Shown here: in pieces, positions 51,786 to 61,078 of the stretch | Position numbering within the stretch: the stretch's first letter is position 1 | How the letters are laid out: each line of letters begins with the position of its first letter | Assembly (NCBI RefSeq): GCF_002196855.1 | Contig: NZ_NIPW01000011.1 | Coordinates: 145,954 to 209,953 of the forward strand | From: Haematobacter genomosp. 1 | GTDB taxonomy: Bacteria > Pseudomonadota > Alphaproteobacteria > Rhodobacterales > Rhodobacteraceae | Length of the DNA stretch: 64,000 bases | Reading direction: 5' to 3' | Notes under the pieces: model-generated | The model's database searches: none | The model's input: the letters and a program-made list of their open reading frames with translations, nothing else | Told to the model about the DNA's origin: nothing | Position numbers and translations under genes: made by a program

Positions 51786-52607
51786 TCAGCTCTCCTTGCG
51801 ACCGGCGGTCGCGTCGATATCCGGCGCGTCCACCGCTTTCATGCCGACGGCATGATAGCCTGCATCCACGTGCAGCGTCTCGCCCGTTGTGCCGGTTCCG
51901 AGGTCGGAAAGAAGATAGAGCGCAGCCTTGCCCACCTCCTCCTGCGTGACGTTGCGGCGGAGGGGGGAGTTCAGCTCGTTCCATTTCAGGATATAGCGGA
52001 AATCGCCGATGCCGGAGGCGGCCAGCGTCTTGATCGGTCCGGCGGAAATCGCGTTCACGCGGATCGCGTCCTTGCCCAGATCCTCCGCCATGTAGAGCAC
52101 GGACGCCTCCAGCGCGGCCTTGGCGATGCCCATGACGTTATAGTGGGGCATGACCTTTTCCGCGCCGTAGTAGGTCAGCGTCAGGCAGCTCCCGCCCTCC
52201 GTCATCAGCGCGGAGGCGCGCTTGACCGCGGAGGTGAAGGAGAACACCGAGATGTCCATCGTCATGCGGAAATTCTCAGCACTCGTATCCACGTAGCGGC
52301 CGCGCAGTTCGTTCTTGTCCGAAAAGACGATGGCATGAACGAGGAAGTCGATCTTGCCCCAGACCTTTTCCAGCCGGGCAAAGAGCGCATCCATGGAGGA
52401 TTCGTCCGCCACGTCGCATTCGATGATCTCCGTCACGCCGATCTGCTGGGCCAGCGGCTGCACCCGCTTCAGAAGCTGTTCGCCCTGATAGGACAGCGCG
52501 ATCTCCGCCCCCTGATCGGCCAGCGCCTTGGCAATACCCCAGGCGATGGATTTGTCATTGGCCAGGCCCATGATCAACCCGCGTTTGCCCGCCATAAGAC
52601 CCGTCAT
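51786..52607 (-). CDS. fabI: Enoyl-[acyl-carrier-protein] reductase FabI
   Basis: 273-residue NADH-dependent reductase of the last step of fatty acid elongation. The FabI-type G-rich start is KRGLIMGLANDKSIAWGIAK (20), and the catalytic Tyr-x6-Lys is in YNVMGIAKAALEASVLYMA preceded by LTYYGAEKVMP. C-terminal CAETGE-like stretch TGTTGETLHVDAGYHAVGM. First gene of fabI-lysE-gpt. Confidence 0.94.
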   Translation of the reverse strand: MTGLMAGKRGLIMGLANDKSIAWGIAKALADQGAEIALSYQGEQLLKRVQPLAQQIGVTEIIECDVADESSMDALFARLEKVWGKIDFLVHAIVFSDKNELRGRYVDTSAENFRMTMDISVFSFTSAVKRASALMTEGGSCLTLTYYGAEKVMPHYNVMGIAKAALEASVLYMAEDLGKDAIRVNAISAGPIKTLAASGIGDFRYILKWNELNSPLRRNVTQEEVGKAALYLLSDLGTGTTGETLHVDAGYHAVGMKAVDAPDIDATAGRKES

Positions 52608-52797
52608 CGCCCAATACTCCCTGCGTTGCTTCGATACCGGAGGTTAGCGGGCACCGGGCCCGATATTCCCGGACCTTTAGGCGATTGCCTTTTGGTCATC
52701 AAGGGTGGCAGGATGCGCAGCCCGACGATCCCCCGAGTTCGGCGGGATCGGGAAGCGGCGCGGGCAGCTTCGATGAAGGGCGAGGATTCAAGCGGAC

Positions 52798-53403
52798 ATG
52801 ACAGACAGAAACGGTATCTTCGCCGGCGAAGACCCTTTTGCCATTGCCCGCCGGTGGCTGGCGGAGGCCGAAGCGACAGAGCCGAACGACCCCAACGCCA
52901 TCGCGCTCGCTACCGTGGATGCGGAGGGGCTGCCGGATGTCCGCATGGTTCTGCTGAAGGAAATCGGCGCGGACCGCTTCACCTTCTATACCAACTACGG
53001 CTCCGCCAAGGCACAGGAGATCGAGGCGACGGGCAAAGCCGCCTTCGTCCTGCACTGGAAAAGCCTGCGCCGGCAGGTGCGCGTGCGGGGCCGTGTGGTC
53101 CGCAATGATGGTGCGGCGGCGGACATCTACTTCGCCTCCCGTTCCCTTCAGTCGCGGCTTGGCGCATGGGCGTCGCAACAGTCGCGCCCGCTGGACAGCC
53201 GGGGCACCCTGATGGCGGAGGTCGCGAAGATCACCGCACGGCTGGGACCGCGCCCGCCCCGCCCGGAATTCTGGGGCGGTTACGACATATTCCCCTCACA
53301 GATGGAATTCTGGGCCGATGGGGCCTTCCGTCTGCATGATCGCTACCGCTGGAGTCGCGCCGGGATGGAAGGCGAGTGGGAAATACAGCGGTTGTATCCA
53401 TGA
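52798..53403 (+). CDS. pdxH: Pyridoxamine 5'-phosphate oxidase
   Basis: 201-residue FMN enzyme making pyridoxal phosphate. [36 protein letters not shown], and the C-terminal [16 protein letters not shown] and [10 protein letters not shown] match PdxH; the last motif ends with the substrate-binding Arg. Length as usual. Divergent from fabI over a 190-bp gap. Confidence 0.93.
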   Translation: MTDRNGIFAGEDPFAIARRWLAEAEATEPNDPNAIALATVDAEGLPDVRMVLLKEIGADRFTFYTNYGSAKAQEIEATGKAAFVLHWKSLRRQVRVRGRVVRNDGAAADIYFASRSLQSRLGAWASQQSRPLDSRGTLMAEVAKITARLGPRPPRPEFWGGYDIFPSQMEFWADGAFRLHDRYRWSRAGMEGEWEIQRLYP

Positions 53404-53547
53404 AATGCCCGACATCCAGACCGCGAAAGCACTGGAACGCAGGGTTTCACGGTCATTGTGTCGATGCGCACGATAATTCTCTTGAACTTGCGAGGCAATA
53501 CCGTCCAACTTGCGCAAAAAACAGAAGACCTTGGGACGACTTCTGAC

Positions 53548-54090
53548 ATGACCGAAACGGACAAAGACACCCGCGTCGTTCGCGGCTGGGTCAAGTGGTT
53601 CGATCCCGACAAGGGGTTCGGCTTCGTCGTGTCTGATGAGGGCGGGCCGGATATCCTGCTGCACGCCAATGTTCTGCGAAACTTCGGTCAGTCTTCCGTG
53701 GCGGATGGAGCAGGGATCGAGATCCTCTGCCACGCCACCCCCCGTGGAATGCAGGCCGCGCAAGTGATGGAGGTGTCGCCTCCCCCCCCGGTGCCGCTGC
53801 CGGTGCTGGAGGATCTGGCCTCCGCTCCGATGGAGGAGTTGCTGAGCAGGCCATTGGAGCCTGCGCGGGTCAAATGGTTCGACAAGGCAAAGGGGTTCGG
53901 CTTTGCGAATGTCTTCGGCCGCTCCGAGGATGTGTTCGTTCACATAGAGGTGCTGCGCCATTCCGGGCTGTCCGATCTTCAGGCAGGGGAAGCGGTCTGC
54001 CTTGGTGTGGTCGAAGGTCGGCGCGGGCGCATGGCGGTCCGCATCGCCTCGTGGGAGGCTGCGGTGCACCAGAAGGTCGTCACGCTGTGA
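53548..54090 (+). CDS. Cold-shock protein with two CSD domains
   Basis: 180 residues from ATG 53548. Two cold-shock domains: VKWFDPDKGFGFVVSDEG with DILLHANVLR at the N-terminus, and VKWFDKAKGFGFANVFG with EDVFVHIEVLR after residue 110, joined by a Pro-rich linker (SPPPPVPLPV). Double-CSD proteins of this size are typical of alphaproteobacteria and bind RNA. A roughly 145-bp leader precedes it. Its stop overlaps the DUF192 start (GTGA). Confidence 0.9.
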   Translation: MTETDKDTRVVRGWVKWFDPDKGFGFVVSDEGGPDILLHANVLRNFGQSSVADGAGIEILCHATPRGMQAAQVMEVSPPPPVPLPVLEDLASAPMEELLSRPLEPARVKWFDKAKGFGFANVFGRSEDVFVHIEVLRHSGLSDLQAGEAVCLGVVEGRRGRMAVRIASWEAAVHQKVVTL

Positions 54091-54557
54091 GATCACTTCT
54101 GTTCGCGCTGGCGCTGAGCGCAGCCGCCGGCTCCGCCGGAGCTGGGACGGTCTGCCGCCCCGACACAGTGGAAATTCGCGGCCCGCGGGGAGAGACCCGC
54201 TTTTCCGTTGAACTCGCGGACACGCCCGACAGCCGCGCCTACGGGTTGATGAACCGGGCGAGCCTGCCGAAGTCGAGCGGGATGCTTTTCGTCTATGAAT
54301 ATCCACAACATGTCTCCTTCTGGATGCGCAATACGCTGATCCCGCTGGACATGATCTTTCTCGATGCACGCGGGGTCATCACGCGGATCCACGAAAACGC
54401 CCGCCCGCATGACGAAACGGCCATTGACGGCGGTTCCGGCGTGCTGGCGGTGCTGGAGATCAACGGCGGCCTTGCCCGACGGCTCGGCCTTGTCCAAGGC
54501 GGTGTGCTGCGTCATCCCGCCTTCGGGCCGGGCGGCGCCTGGCCCTGCGGAAGCTGA
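54087..54557 (+). CDS. DUF192 domain exported protein
   Basis: 156 residues. Signal peptide [18 protein letters not shown], then the DUF192 core: [19 protein letters not shown] (19), [35 protein letters not shown]. Starts with GTG 54087 overlapping the CSD gene. Periplasmic, function unknown family-wide. Confidence 0.85.
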   Translation: MRSLLFALALSAAAGSAGAGTVCRPDTVEIRGPRGETRFSVELADTPDSRAYGLMNRASLPKSSGMLFVYEYPQHVSFWMRNTLIPLDMIFLDARGVITRIHENARPHDETAIDGGSGVLAVLEINGGLARRLGLVQGGVLRHPAFGPGGAWPCGS

Positions 54558-54619
54558 ACCCGCTTTTTACCAAAACGCCCCTTTCCAAATTTCGCGCGCC
54601 TCTGTAGGAACCGTGCGAG

Positions 54620-54696
54620 CGGGGCGTGGCGCAGTCTGGTAGCGCGCTGGTTTTGGGTACCAGAGGCCGGAGGTTCGAATCCTCTCGCCCCGACCA
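54620..54696 (+). tRNA. tRNA-Pro (TGG anticodon)
   Basis: 77-nt cloverleaf: acceptor CGGGGCG / CGCCCCG, anticodon stem CTGGT / ACCAG around loop TTTGGGT giving TGG, T-arm GGAGGTTCGAATCCTC, encoded CCA at 54694-54696. A second promoter-free position right after DUF192. Confidence 0.95.
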
Positions 54697-55292
54697 CAGG
54701 CGGCTTGACGTGCCGCAGGGGAAACCCATTCGATACTCCCGGCGCAGAGCAGTAGGCTGATTTTCACAAGCTCCGGCGCCTGCGCTCGCGTCTGAGCGGG
54801 CCGAAAGGTTGCGGCACATGTGCGTTCGGCACCGGCCCGGCCCGCTTCCCATTTCGGCGAATGTCACGTTGAGCGGCCACTCCTTATCGCGCCGGCAAGG
54901 CGGAGGGACAGGCAGCCCCCTTACGGCCGGGAAAGCTGTCTGGCTCCGCAAAGGCGAATGAAGCGCAACGGGCGTGCCCCCGCTGGCACCTATCCCCCCT
55001 GGGATCCTCGCGGTATCCCTTGCGGCGGACGGCCCGGTCTCTGCACACAGGGTAATACCCTGAATTCAGGACAAGACATGCACGGCGCAACGCGACGCGG
55101 GGGCGGCGTTCCTTTGCCGCAGGGACAGTTCGTCGCGGAGCACCTCACAACCATCTGATATGCAGGCGTGATCGCCGCTTGTCTTTATTCCGGGCTCAGT
55201 GATAATCGCGCCTTGAACGGGCTGACCTGACACCCCCCTTACCGGTCGGGCGAATGGCGGTTCGCAGCCCCTCCCACGCGCGGATCGAGCGA
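54697..55292. other. Gene-free interval after tRNA-Pro
   Basis: 596 bp in which I see no gene with convincing composition, no repeat and no tRNA. It ends with the promoter side of the antiporter gene. Not a known att remnant, although it follows a tRNA. Confidence 0.5.
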
Positions 55293-57812
55293 ATGAACCT
55301 GATCGCCTTTCTCTCCGTGCTCGCGGGTCTGTTCGTCATCATCGCGCTGGGGGAGCCGCTGGCGGCGCGTCTGCGCATTTCCTATACCGTGGTTCTGGCG
55401 ATGCTCGGCATCGCCATCGGCGCGGGGGCGAGCTTCCTGCTGTCCACCGACATCACGGACGCGCTGAACCCGCTCGCCCTTTCCGTGTTGAGCCTGCCGA
55501 TCACCTCCGAGGCGTTTCTGTACATCTTCCTGCCGACGCTCATCTTTCAGGTGTCACTGACGCTCGACCTGCGGCGGATGGTGGAGGATTGGGTGCCGAT
55601 CACGGTCATGGCCATCGTGGCCGTGGTCGTCGCCACGTTCGTGATCGGCCTGTCGCTGGACCCGTTCACCTCGCAACCGCTGGTCGTCTGTCTGCTGATC
55701 GGCGCCATCGTGGCCACGACCGATCCCTCGGCGGTGGTCGGAATCTTCCGCGACATCGGCGCGCCGGCGCGTCTTTCACGGCTCGCGGAAGGCGAGAGCC
55801 TGATGAACGATGCCGCCGCCATCGCGCTGTTCAGCGTGTTCATCACGCAGATCCTGCCCTGGGCGCCGCAGGTCACCGTGGGCCATCAGGTGGTCCATTT
55901 CGTCGTGCTTCTGGTCGCGGGGGCGCTGACGGGCTATGCGCTGGCGGTGATTGCCGTCGTCGCGATGGAGCATCTGCGGTCCACCCCGATGGCGATGATC
56001 TCCGTCTCGCTCGCGCTGCCCTATCTGACCTACATCCTCGCCGAACATGCCCTGCATGTTTCGGGGGTGATCGCGGTCGCGGCTGCCGGGATGACGGTGA
56101 ACCTTCTCGGTCCCTCGCGGATGCCGCCGGGGCAGTGGCGGTATCTCACCGATACGTGGGAGCTGCTCTCGCACTGGTCCGGCTCGCTGATCTTCATTCT
56201 GGCCGCGATCTTCGTGCCGCGGCTCCTGCATGATGTGAGCTGGCACGATGGGCTGCTGCTTCTGGTGCTGATCGTCGCGGCGACGGTCGCGCGGGCGCTG
56301 GTGCTGTTCGGGCTGCTCCCGCTGATGACGCGGCTGCATCTGTCACCCCCCGTCGCCCCGGCCTATCGCACGGTGATGCTCTGGGGCGGGCTGCGCGGGG
56401 CGGTCACCCTTGCGCTGGCGCTCGCGGTGACGGAGCATGAGCTTGTCGGGGCGGAGGCCAAGCATACCGTTGCCGTGCTTGCCACCGGGTTCGTGCTGTT
56501 CACCCTGCTCGTTCAGGGGACGACGCTCCGCTGGCTGATCGGGCGTCTGGGGCTGGACCGTCTGACGCCGATAGACGAGGCGCTCCGCGACCAGGTGGTG
56601 GCGGTCGCGTTGCAGACGGTGCGGGAGGAGGTTGCCGACCTGACCCAGCGGCAGCATCTGACGCGGGAGATCGTCCGCTCGGAGGCCAAGAGCTTCGGCG
56701 CGCGGATCGACGGCGCGGTCAAGACGGCGGAGGCCGCCGATGAGATCCTCGACCGTGACCGGCTGACGCTGAGCCTCGTCACGCTTGCCAGCCGCGAGAA
56801 GGAGATCATTCTGGAGGCGTTTCGCGACAGGGAGGTGTCGTCGGCCCTCGTGGAGCGGCTGTTGCTGGATGCGGACCGGCTGATCGAGGCGACCCGCGCC
56901 GGGGGCAGGGGGGCCTACCGCACGCAGGCGCGGGCCAACCTCGCCCCCGGCCGGGCCTATCTTCTGGCCTTTAGGCTCCACCGGCAGCTCGGCATTTCGT
57001 TTCCTCTGGAGCGACTGATGGGCAGCCGGTTCGAGGTGCTGCTCAGCACCCGCATGTTCCTGCGCGACCTGCATGATTTCGTGAACACCAAGATCCTGCG
57101 CATCCACGGCCAGCGGGTGACGGATATCCTCCACGAGGTCCTTTCGCGGCGCGAGGAGGATCTGGAGCGGGATATCGAAGGGCTGCGGCTGCAGTATCCC
57201 GGCTTTTCGGAGGAGTTCGAGCGCCGCTTCATCCGGCGCGCGGCCCTGCGGTTCGAGGAGAGCGAATACGAAACCGCCTATGCCGACGGGCTGATCGGGG
57301 CGGAGCTTTACGGCTCGCTCACGCGCGGTCTTGCCGACCGGCGGGAGGCCAATCAGGCGCGCCCCAAGCTCGACCTCCTGCTTCAGCGACAGGAATTCGT
57401 CAGCCAGATCCCGATGTTTCAGGGGCTGGAGCCGCAGACGCGCGCGCGGCTCGCCCGGGCGCTGGTCAACATCTATGTCGAGCCGGGGGAAGTCATCGTT
57501 CATCGCGGCGATCCGGCCAATGCAGTCTATTTCATCGCTTCGGGAGCCGTAGAGCTTGACGGGGCGGCGCCGCAGCAGATCCGGCTGGGCAGGGGGGACA
57601 TGTTCGGAGAGCTGGCGATTTTCGCCCGCCGCCCGCGCCGGACGGCGCAGGTTCAGGCGATCACGCATTGCGCGCTGATGATGCTCAGCGAGCAGCACTT
57701 CCTCCATCTCGTCAGGGGGGAGCCCGGCCTTCGGGCGAAGGTCGTGGCACAGGCGTCGGCGCAGGGAATGGACGCCGGGAAGGTGGAAGCGATGCTCGAT
57801 CGGCGCGGCTGA
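55293..57812 (+). CDS. Na+/H+ (cation:proton) antiporter with C-terminal cyclic-nucleotide-binding domain
   Basis: 839 residues from ATG 55293 (MNLIAFLSVLAGLF); ATG 55254 is an alternative. The first ~420 residues form a CPA1 (NhaP-like) exchanger: TDPSAVVGIFRDIGAPARLS, EGESLMNDAAAIALFS with the conserved ND, and WGGLRGAVTLALALAV. A helical linker follows, then a CNBD near residues 700-825 with VEPGEVIVHRGDPANAVYFI and RGDMFGELAIFARRPRRTAQ. The CNBD keeps the GELA...R..T phosphate cassette. Sperm-NHE-like architecture, suggesting regulation by cAMP or a related ligand. Confidence 0.87.
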   Translation: MNLIAFLSVLAGLFVIIALGEPLAARLRISYTVVLAMLGIAIGAGASFLLSTDITDALNPLALSVLSLPITSEAFLYIFLPTLIFQVSLTLDLRRMVEDWVPITVMAIVAVVVATFVIGLSLDPFTSQPLVVCLLIGAIVATTDPSAVVGIFRDIGAPARLSRLAEGESLMNDAAAIALFSVFITQILPWAPQVTVGHQVVHFVVLLVAGALTGYALAVIAVVAMEHLRSTPMAMISVSLALPYLTYILAEHALHVSGVIAVAAAGMTVNLLGPSRMPPGQWRYLTDTWELLSHWSGSLIFILAAIFVPRLLHDVSWHDGLLLLVLIVAATVARALVLFGLLPLMTRLHLSPPVAPAYRTVMLWGGLRGAVTLALALAVTEHELVGAEAKHTVAVLATGFVLFTLLVQGTTLRWLIGRLGLDRLTPIDEALRDQVVAVALQTVREEVADLTQRQHLTREIVRSEAKSFGARIDGAVKTAEAADEILDRDRLTLSLVTLASREKEIILEAFRDREVSSALVERLLLDADRLIEATRAGGRGAYRTQARANLAPGRAYLLAFRLHRQLGISFPLERLMGSRFEVLLSTRMFLRDLHDFVNTKILRIHGQRVTDILHEVLSRREEDLERDIEGLRLQYPGFSEEFERRFIRRAALRFEESEYETAYADGLIGAELYGSLTRGLADRREANQARPKLDLLLQRQEFVSQIPMFQGLEPQTRARLARALVNIYVEPGEVIVHRGDPANAVYFIASGAVELDGAAPQQIRLGRGDMFGELAIFARRPRRTAQVQAITHCALMMLSEQHFLHLVRGEPGLRAKVVAQASAQGMDAGKVEAMLDRRG

Positions 57813-58136
57813 TTCTCTCTCCACGGCCGCCGGTTCTCCACTCCGCCTGTGGATAACTCTGTGGGGAAGGCGGAGACGACTCGGCCGCAATTTGCCGGAA
57901 GCCGGTCAAGGCCATAAACCCGTGGAAAACCTGCGAAATCCGTTGACCGGCTGACGCCGCTTGGGCAGTTTGTAGGCAAGAAGAAGCGGACCACTACATC
58001 TTGTGGTGGTCATGGAAGGCTCCACTAGCCCCGATCCGCGATGAGACTGCCCCCGGCTTGCCGCAGAGGCAGATGGCGGAGCCATATCTGCGGCGCGGGA
58101 GGCGGGGGATAACCGGTCGGCGACGGAGACGCAAGC
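57813..58136. other. Intergenic region upstream of the RNR-like gene
   Basis: 324 bp with no supported gene. Contains one DnaA-box-like TGTGGATAA (57848-57856) and the NrdR-like box at 57991-58006 with a weaker second copy at 58022. Confidence 0.6.
57991..58037. promoter_or_regulatory. NrdR-like box pair upstream of the RNR-like gene
   Basis: CCACTACATCTTGTGG (57991-58006) fits the NrdR consensus core CwAtATaTwG (here CTACATCTTG). CCACTAGCCCCGATCC begins at 58022, exactly 31 bp after the first, the helical spacing typical of NrdR box pairs, but only its left half matches. The box lies about 130 bp before the start of the ribonucleotide reductase-like gene. Confidence 0.6.
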
Positions 58137-60884
58137 ATGAGGATCGAGAGGCAGTTCACGGTCGAGGGGCGCGACGTCTATGATCGCATCGCCTTTCGCG
58201 TGACCCGGTCCGAGCAGCGAAATCCGTCGGGCGAAGTGGTGTTCCGCTGCCGCAAGCTGGAGGTGCCGGAGGGTTGGAGCCAGATCGCGGCGGACATCCT
58301 CGCGCAGCACTGTCTCCGCCGGAGCGGTGTCCCCGCCCGGCTTTGCCGCGTGCCGGAAGAGGGTGTGCCGGAGTTCCTGTGGCGCTCCGTCGCGGATGAG
58401 GCGGCCCTGTCCCACCTGACCGAATCCCGCCGTTTCACGGCAGAAACCTCCGCCCGGCAGATGTTCGACCGCCTCGCGGGAGCGTGGGCCTACTGGGGAT
58501 GGAAGGCCGGGTATTTCACTGCCGAGGCCGACGCGCGGGCCTATCACGACGAGATGCGGCACATGCTTGCGCGGCAGATGGCGGCACCCGACGCCGCCCA
58601 GTGTCGGCAGACCGGCCTGCACTGGGCCTATGGCATCGAGGAAGCGGGTCGCGATGGCATCGCGGTGGACCTTGCCGCGGGCGAGTTGCGCAGGACGGAT
58701 TCCCTCGAAAGGCCCGAGGCCGGGGGTCTGGCCATCCTCTCCATGCCGGAGCCGGAGGATGCCCCCGACATGTGGTCGCGGGAGGCACGTCTTGTCCGCG
58801 CGGGCGTGCGGTACGGGGTGAACGTCGCGACGCTGCCCGCCGGTCCGGCAGGGATGATGGCGCAGCTTGAGGCCGGTGACCGGCTGGTCGGGCTTGCGCA
58901 GGGGCAGGGGAACGTCCGCCGCCCGGCGCGGCTCGCCCTGTGCGACGCGGATCACCCGGAGGCCGCAGAGTTCATCGAATGGAAATCGGCGGAGGCGCAT
59001 AAGCTCGCCAGTCTGACGGCGGGATCCCATCTGATCGCGGCGCTGACAGGCGATATCCGCCTCGCTCTCCGCCGGGCGGGACCGGACATCGCCGGCAATC
59101 CCGCGTTGCAGGCGGCCATACGGGCTGCGAAACGCGCGCTGGTGCCCGAGGGCGTGATTCAACGGACGTTGGCCGAGGCGGTCGAGGGCCGCGCGCCGCG
59201 CATCGCCACGTTCGAGGCTGACTGGGACGGCAAAGCGGCCGCAACCGTCTCCGGCACGCGCACCGCGACCGCCATCCGGCTGTCGGACGCCTTCATGCGC
59301 GCGGCGACCAAGCCCGCCGCCCGTGCCGGCCGGGAGCGCCGGTTGCAGGACCGCCTTGCCCGCGCCGTCTGGGCCACGTCCGAGCCGGGGGCTCTGTTCG
59401 GGGATACGATCAACGGCTGGAACACCTGCGCGCAGGAGGGGGGGATCGACGGCACCTCCCCCGACGGGGGCTTCATGTTCCTTTCCGACACTGCCGCGAT
59501 GCCCGCGACGCTGAACCTCGGCGGCTTTCTGGGGCAGGACGGATTCAGGACCGCAGCCTTTTCCCACGCGGCGCGGCTCTGGGTGCTGACGCTCGATCTC
59601 TCGCTCTCCATGATGCGGCGGGGCGATGCGCTGCTTGCCGCCCGGTCACAGGACTACCGGCCGCTGGCGCTGGGGCACGCCGATGCGGGTGGTCTTCTGA
59701 TGGCCATGGGTAGCGGCTACGCCACGGCGGAGGGCCGCGCCATGGTCTCCGCGATCACGGCGTTGATGACAGGGGCCGCCTATGCCGCCTCTGCCGAGAT
59801 TGCGGCGGAGAAGGGTGCGTTCCCGGCTTGGCCGCGGAATGCCTGTTCGATGCTCCGCGTGGTGAAGAACCATCGCCGCGCCGCGGGGGGAGTGGGCGCT
59901 TTCGAAGGGCTCGGTATCCTGCCGCGCCCTCTGGATGCAGACCGTTGCCCCCAGCCGGACATCGTCGCGCGCGCCCGCCTCTGCTGGGACGATGCGGTCG
60001 CAGCCGCAGCGGGGCACGGGTTCCGCCATGCTCAGGTTACGGCGCTCCGGCAGGATCCCGTCACGGACCGCTTGCTGGATTGCGAGACGACCGGCATCGC
60101 TCCGGCAACCGCGCTGATCCACTGGGAGCCTTCCCCCGACGGCCAGCCGCGCCGCGTGCTCGCCTCGGCGGTGGAGGACGGGCTTGCAGCGCTTGGCCAT
60201 CCCCGTGTGGAGATCGCCGCGATCACCGCACATGTCATCGGCCACGGCAGTCTGGAAAACGCGCCCTGGATCAACCACACCAGCCTTCTGGGGCAGGGTT
60301 TGGGTGCCGGGGAACTGGCGCGGGTGGAGGCGGCGCTCGTTTCCGCCACGCATATCCGTTTCGCCCTGACGCCCTGGACGCTGGGGCTCGGCTTCTGTCG
60401 GGAAGTGCTGGGGCTGCCGGCGGCACAACTGGCGGATCCGGCTTTCGACCTGCTGGCGCACCTCGGCTTCGCTCCCGCCCAGATCGCTGCAGCGAATGCC
60501 TATGTCTTCGGCACGGGGACTTTGCAGGGCGCGCCCTTCCTGAAGGCGGCGGATCTGCACGTGTTCCACTGCCAGGGTTCCACTGGCGAAGGCGAAGTGG
60601 ATGCAACCTGCCAGATCCACATGATGGCCGCGGCACAGCCCTTTGTTTCCGGCGGTATCGGCGGTGCGCTCCGCCTGCCCGCCAAGGCTGCTGCCTCCGA
60701 CTGCCTCGACCTCCAGACGCTGGCCTGGTCGCTCGGGCTGAAGGGGATCAGCCTATCGCGCGACAGTTCACAACAGGATCCCGCGCTCGCCGCCGTTCTG
60801 GAGGAGGCCGAGGAGTCCCTTGCACTCCCAAACCCCGCCACAGCCGCGCAATCCCTGCTCGGCCGCAACTTCCGCACCACCTGA
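58137..60884 (+). CDS. Class II ribonucleotide reductase-like protein lacking catalytic residues (NrdJ paralogue)
   Basis: 915 residues, open and unbroken. It matches alphaproteobacterial NrdJ closely at the N-terminus (DRLAGAWAYWGWKAGYFTAE, RAYHDEMRHMLARQMAAPDA) and later (EGRAMVSAITALMTGAAYAA, ENAPWINHTSLLGQGLGAGE), but every active-site element is changed. The N-P-C-S-E finger loop is SPDGG (residues 441-445), the following redox Cys is Ala454, the first redox Cys region near 195-200 reads AGGLAILS, and the PTGTIG phosphate loop is lost before LLDCETTGI. It also lacks the ~300-residue C-terminal part of a ~1200-residue NrdJ. It cannot reduce ribonucleotides as written. The retained open frame and NrdR-like box suggest a kept, non-catalytic role. 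Confidence 0.75.
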   Translation: MRIERQFTVEGRDVYDRIAFRVTRSEQRNPSGEVVFRCRKLEVPEGWSQIAADILAQHCLRRSGVPARLCRVPEEGVPEFLWRSVADEAALSHLTESRRFTAETSARQMFDRLAGAWAYWGWKAGYFTAEADARAYHDEMRHMLARQMAAPDAAQCRQTGLHWAYGIEEAGRDGIAVDLAAGELRRTDSLERPEAGGLAILSMPEPEDAPDMWSREARLVRAGVRYGVNVATLPAGPAGMMAQLEAGDRLVGLAQGQGNVRRPARLALCDADHPEAAEFIEWKSAEAHKLASLTAGSHLIAALTGDIRLALRRAGPDIAGNPALQAAIRAAKRALVPEGVIQRTLAEAVEGRAPRIATFEADWDGKAAATVSGTRTATAIRLSDAFMRAATKPAARAGRERRLQDRLARAVWATSEPGALFGDTINGWNTCAQEGGIDGTSPDGGFMFLSDTAAMPATLNLGGFLGQDGFRTAAFSHAARLWVLTLDLSLSMMRRGDALLAARSQDYRPLALGHADAGGLLMAMGSGYATAEGRAMVSAITALMTGAAYAASAEIAAEKGAFPAWPRNACSMLRVVKNHRRAAGGVGAFEGLGILPRPLDADRCPQPDIVARARLCWDDAVAAAAGHGFRHAQVTALRQDPVTDRLLDCETTGIAPATALIHWEPSPDGQPRRVLASAVEDGLAALGHPRVEIAAITAHVIGHGSLENAPWINHTSLLGQGLGAGELARVEAALVSATHIRFALTPWTLGLGFCREVLGLPAAQLADPAFDLLAHLGFAPAQIAAANAYVFGTGTLQGAPFLKAADLHVFHCQGSTGEGEVDATCQIHMMAAAQPFVSGGIGGALRLPAKAAASDCLDLQTLAWSLGLKGISLSRDSSQQDPALAAVLEEAEESLALPNPATAAQSLLGRNFRTT

Positions 60885-61013
60885 GCGAAAGCCGCGCGCT
60901 CCGATCGTTTTGAAGGGGGTGGCGGAAGAGGTGTCTGCCATCCGCCATACCTCACTGTTCCGGGGCTTTCCGGATTTGCCTTTGATAATTGAACAAAATG
61001 CTACTTTCATGAT

Positions 61014-61027
61014 CCGGAATGTTCCGG
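61014..61027. promoter_or_regulatory. Palindrome at the integrase start
   Basis: CCGGAA-TG-TTCCGG, perfect 6-bp arms, covers the first in-frame ATG (61019) of the integrase. It is more likely an operator than a translated start, which is one reason to prefer the TTG at 61079. Confidence 0.4.
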
Positions 61028-61078
61028 TATCGTTCTTCCTGTTCCGCCCCGTATTGGGGGAAGCATCGGGGGAAGATA

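Noticed and set aside
54620..54696. tRNA-Pro as integration site of the second element
   Set aside because: The integrase lies about 6.4 kb away beyond core-type genes, and no 3' tRNA fragment was seen near 61 kb.
54820..55158. Open frame of 112 codons after tRNA-Pro
   Set aside because: No ribosome site, low-complexity Arg/Pro-rich translation, no motif.
57848..57856. Replication origin from a DnaA-box-like site
   Set aside because: Only a single TGTGGATAA is present with no DnaA-box cluster, AT-rich unwinding region or dnaA-type neighbour.
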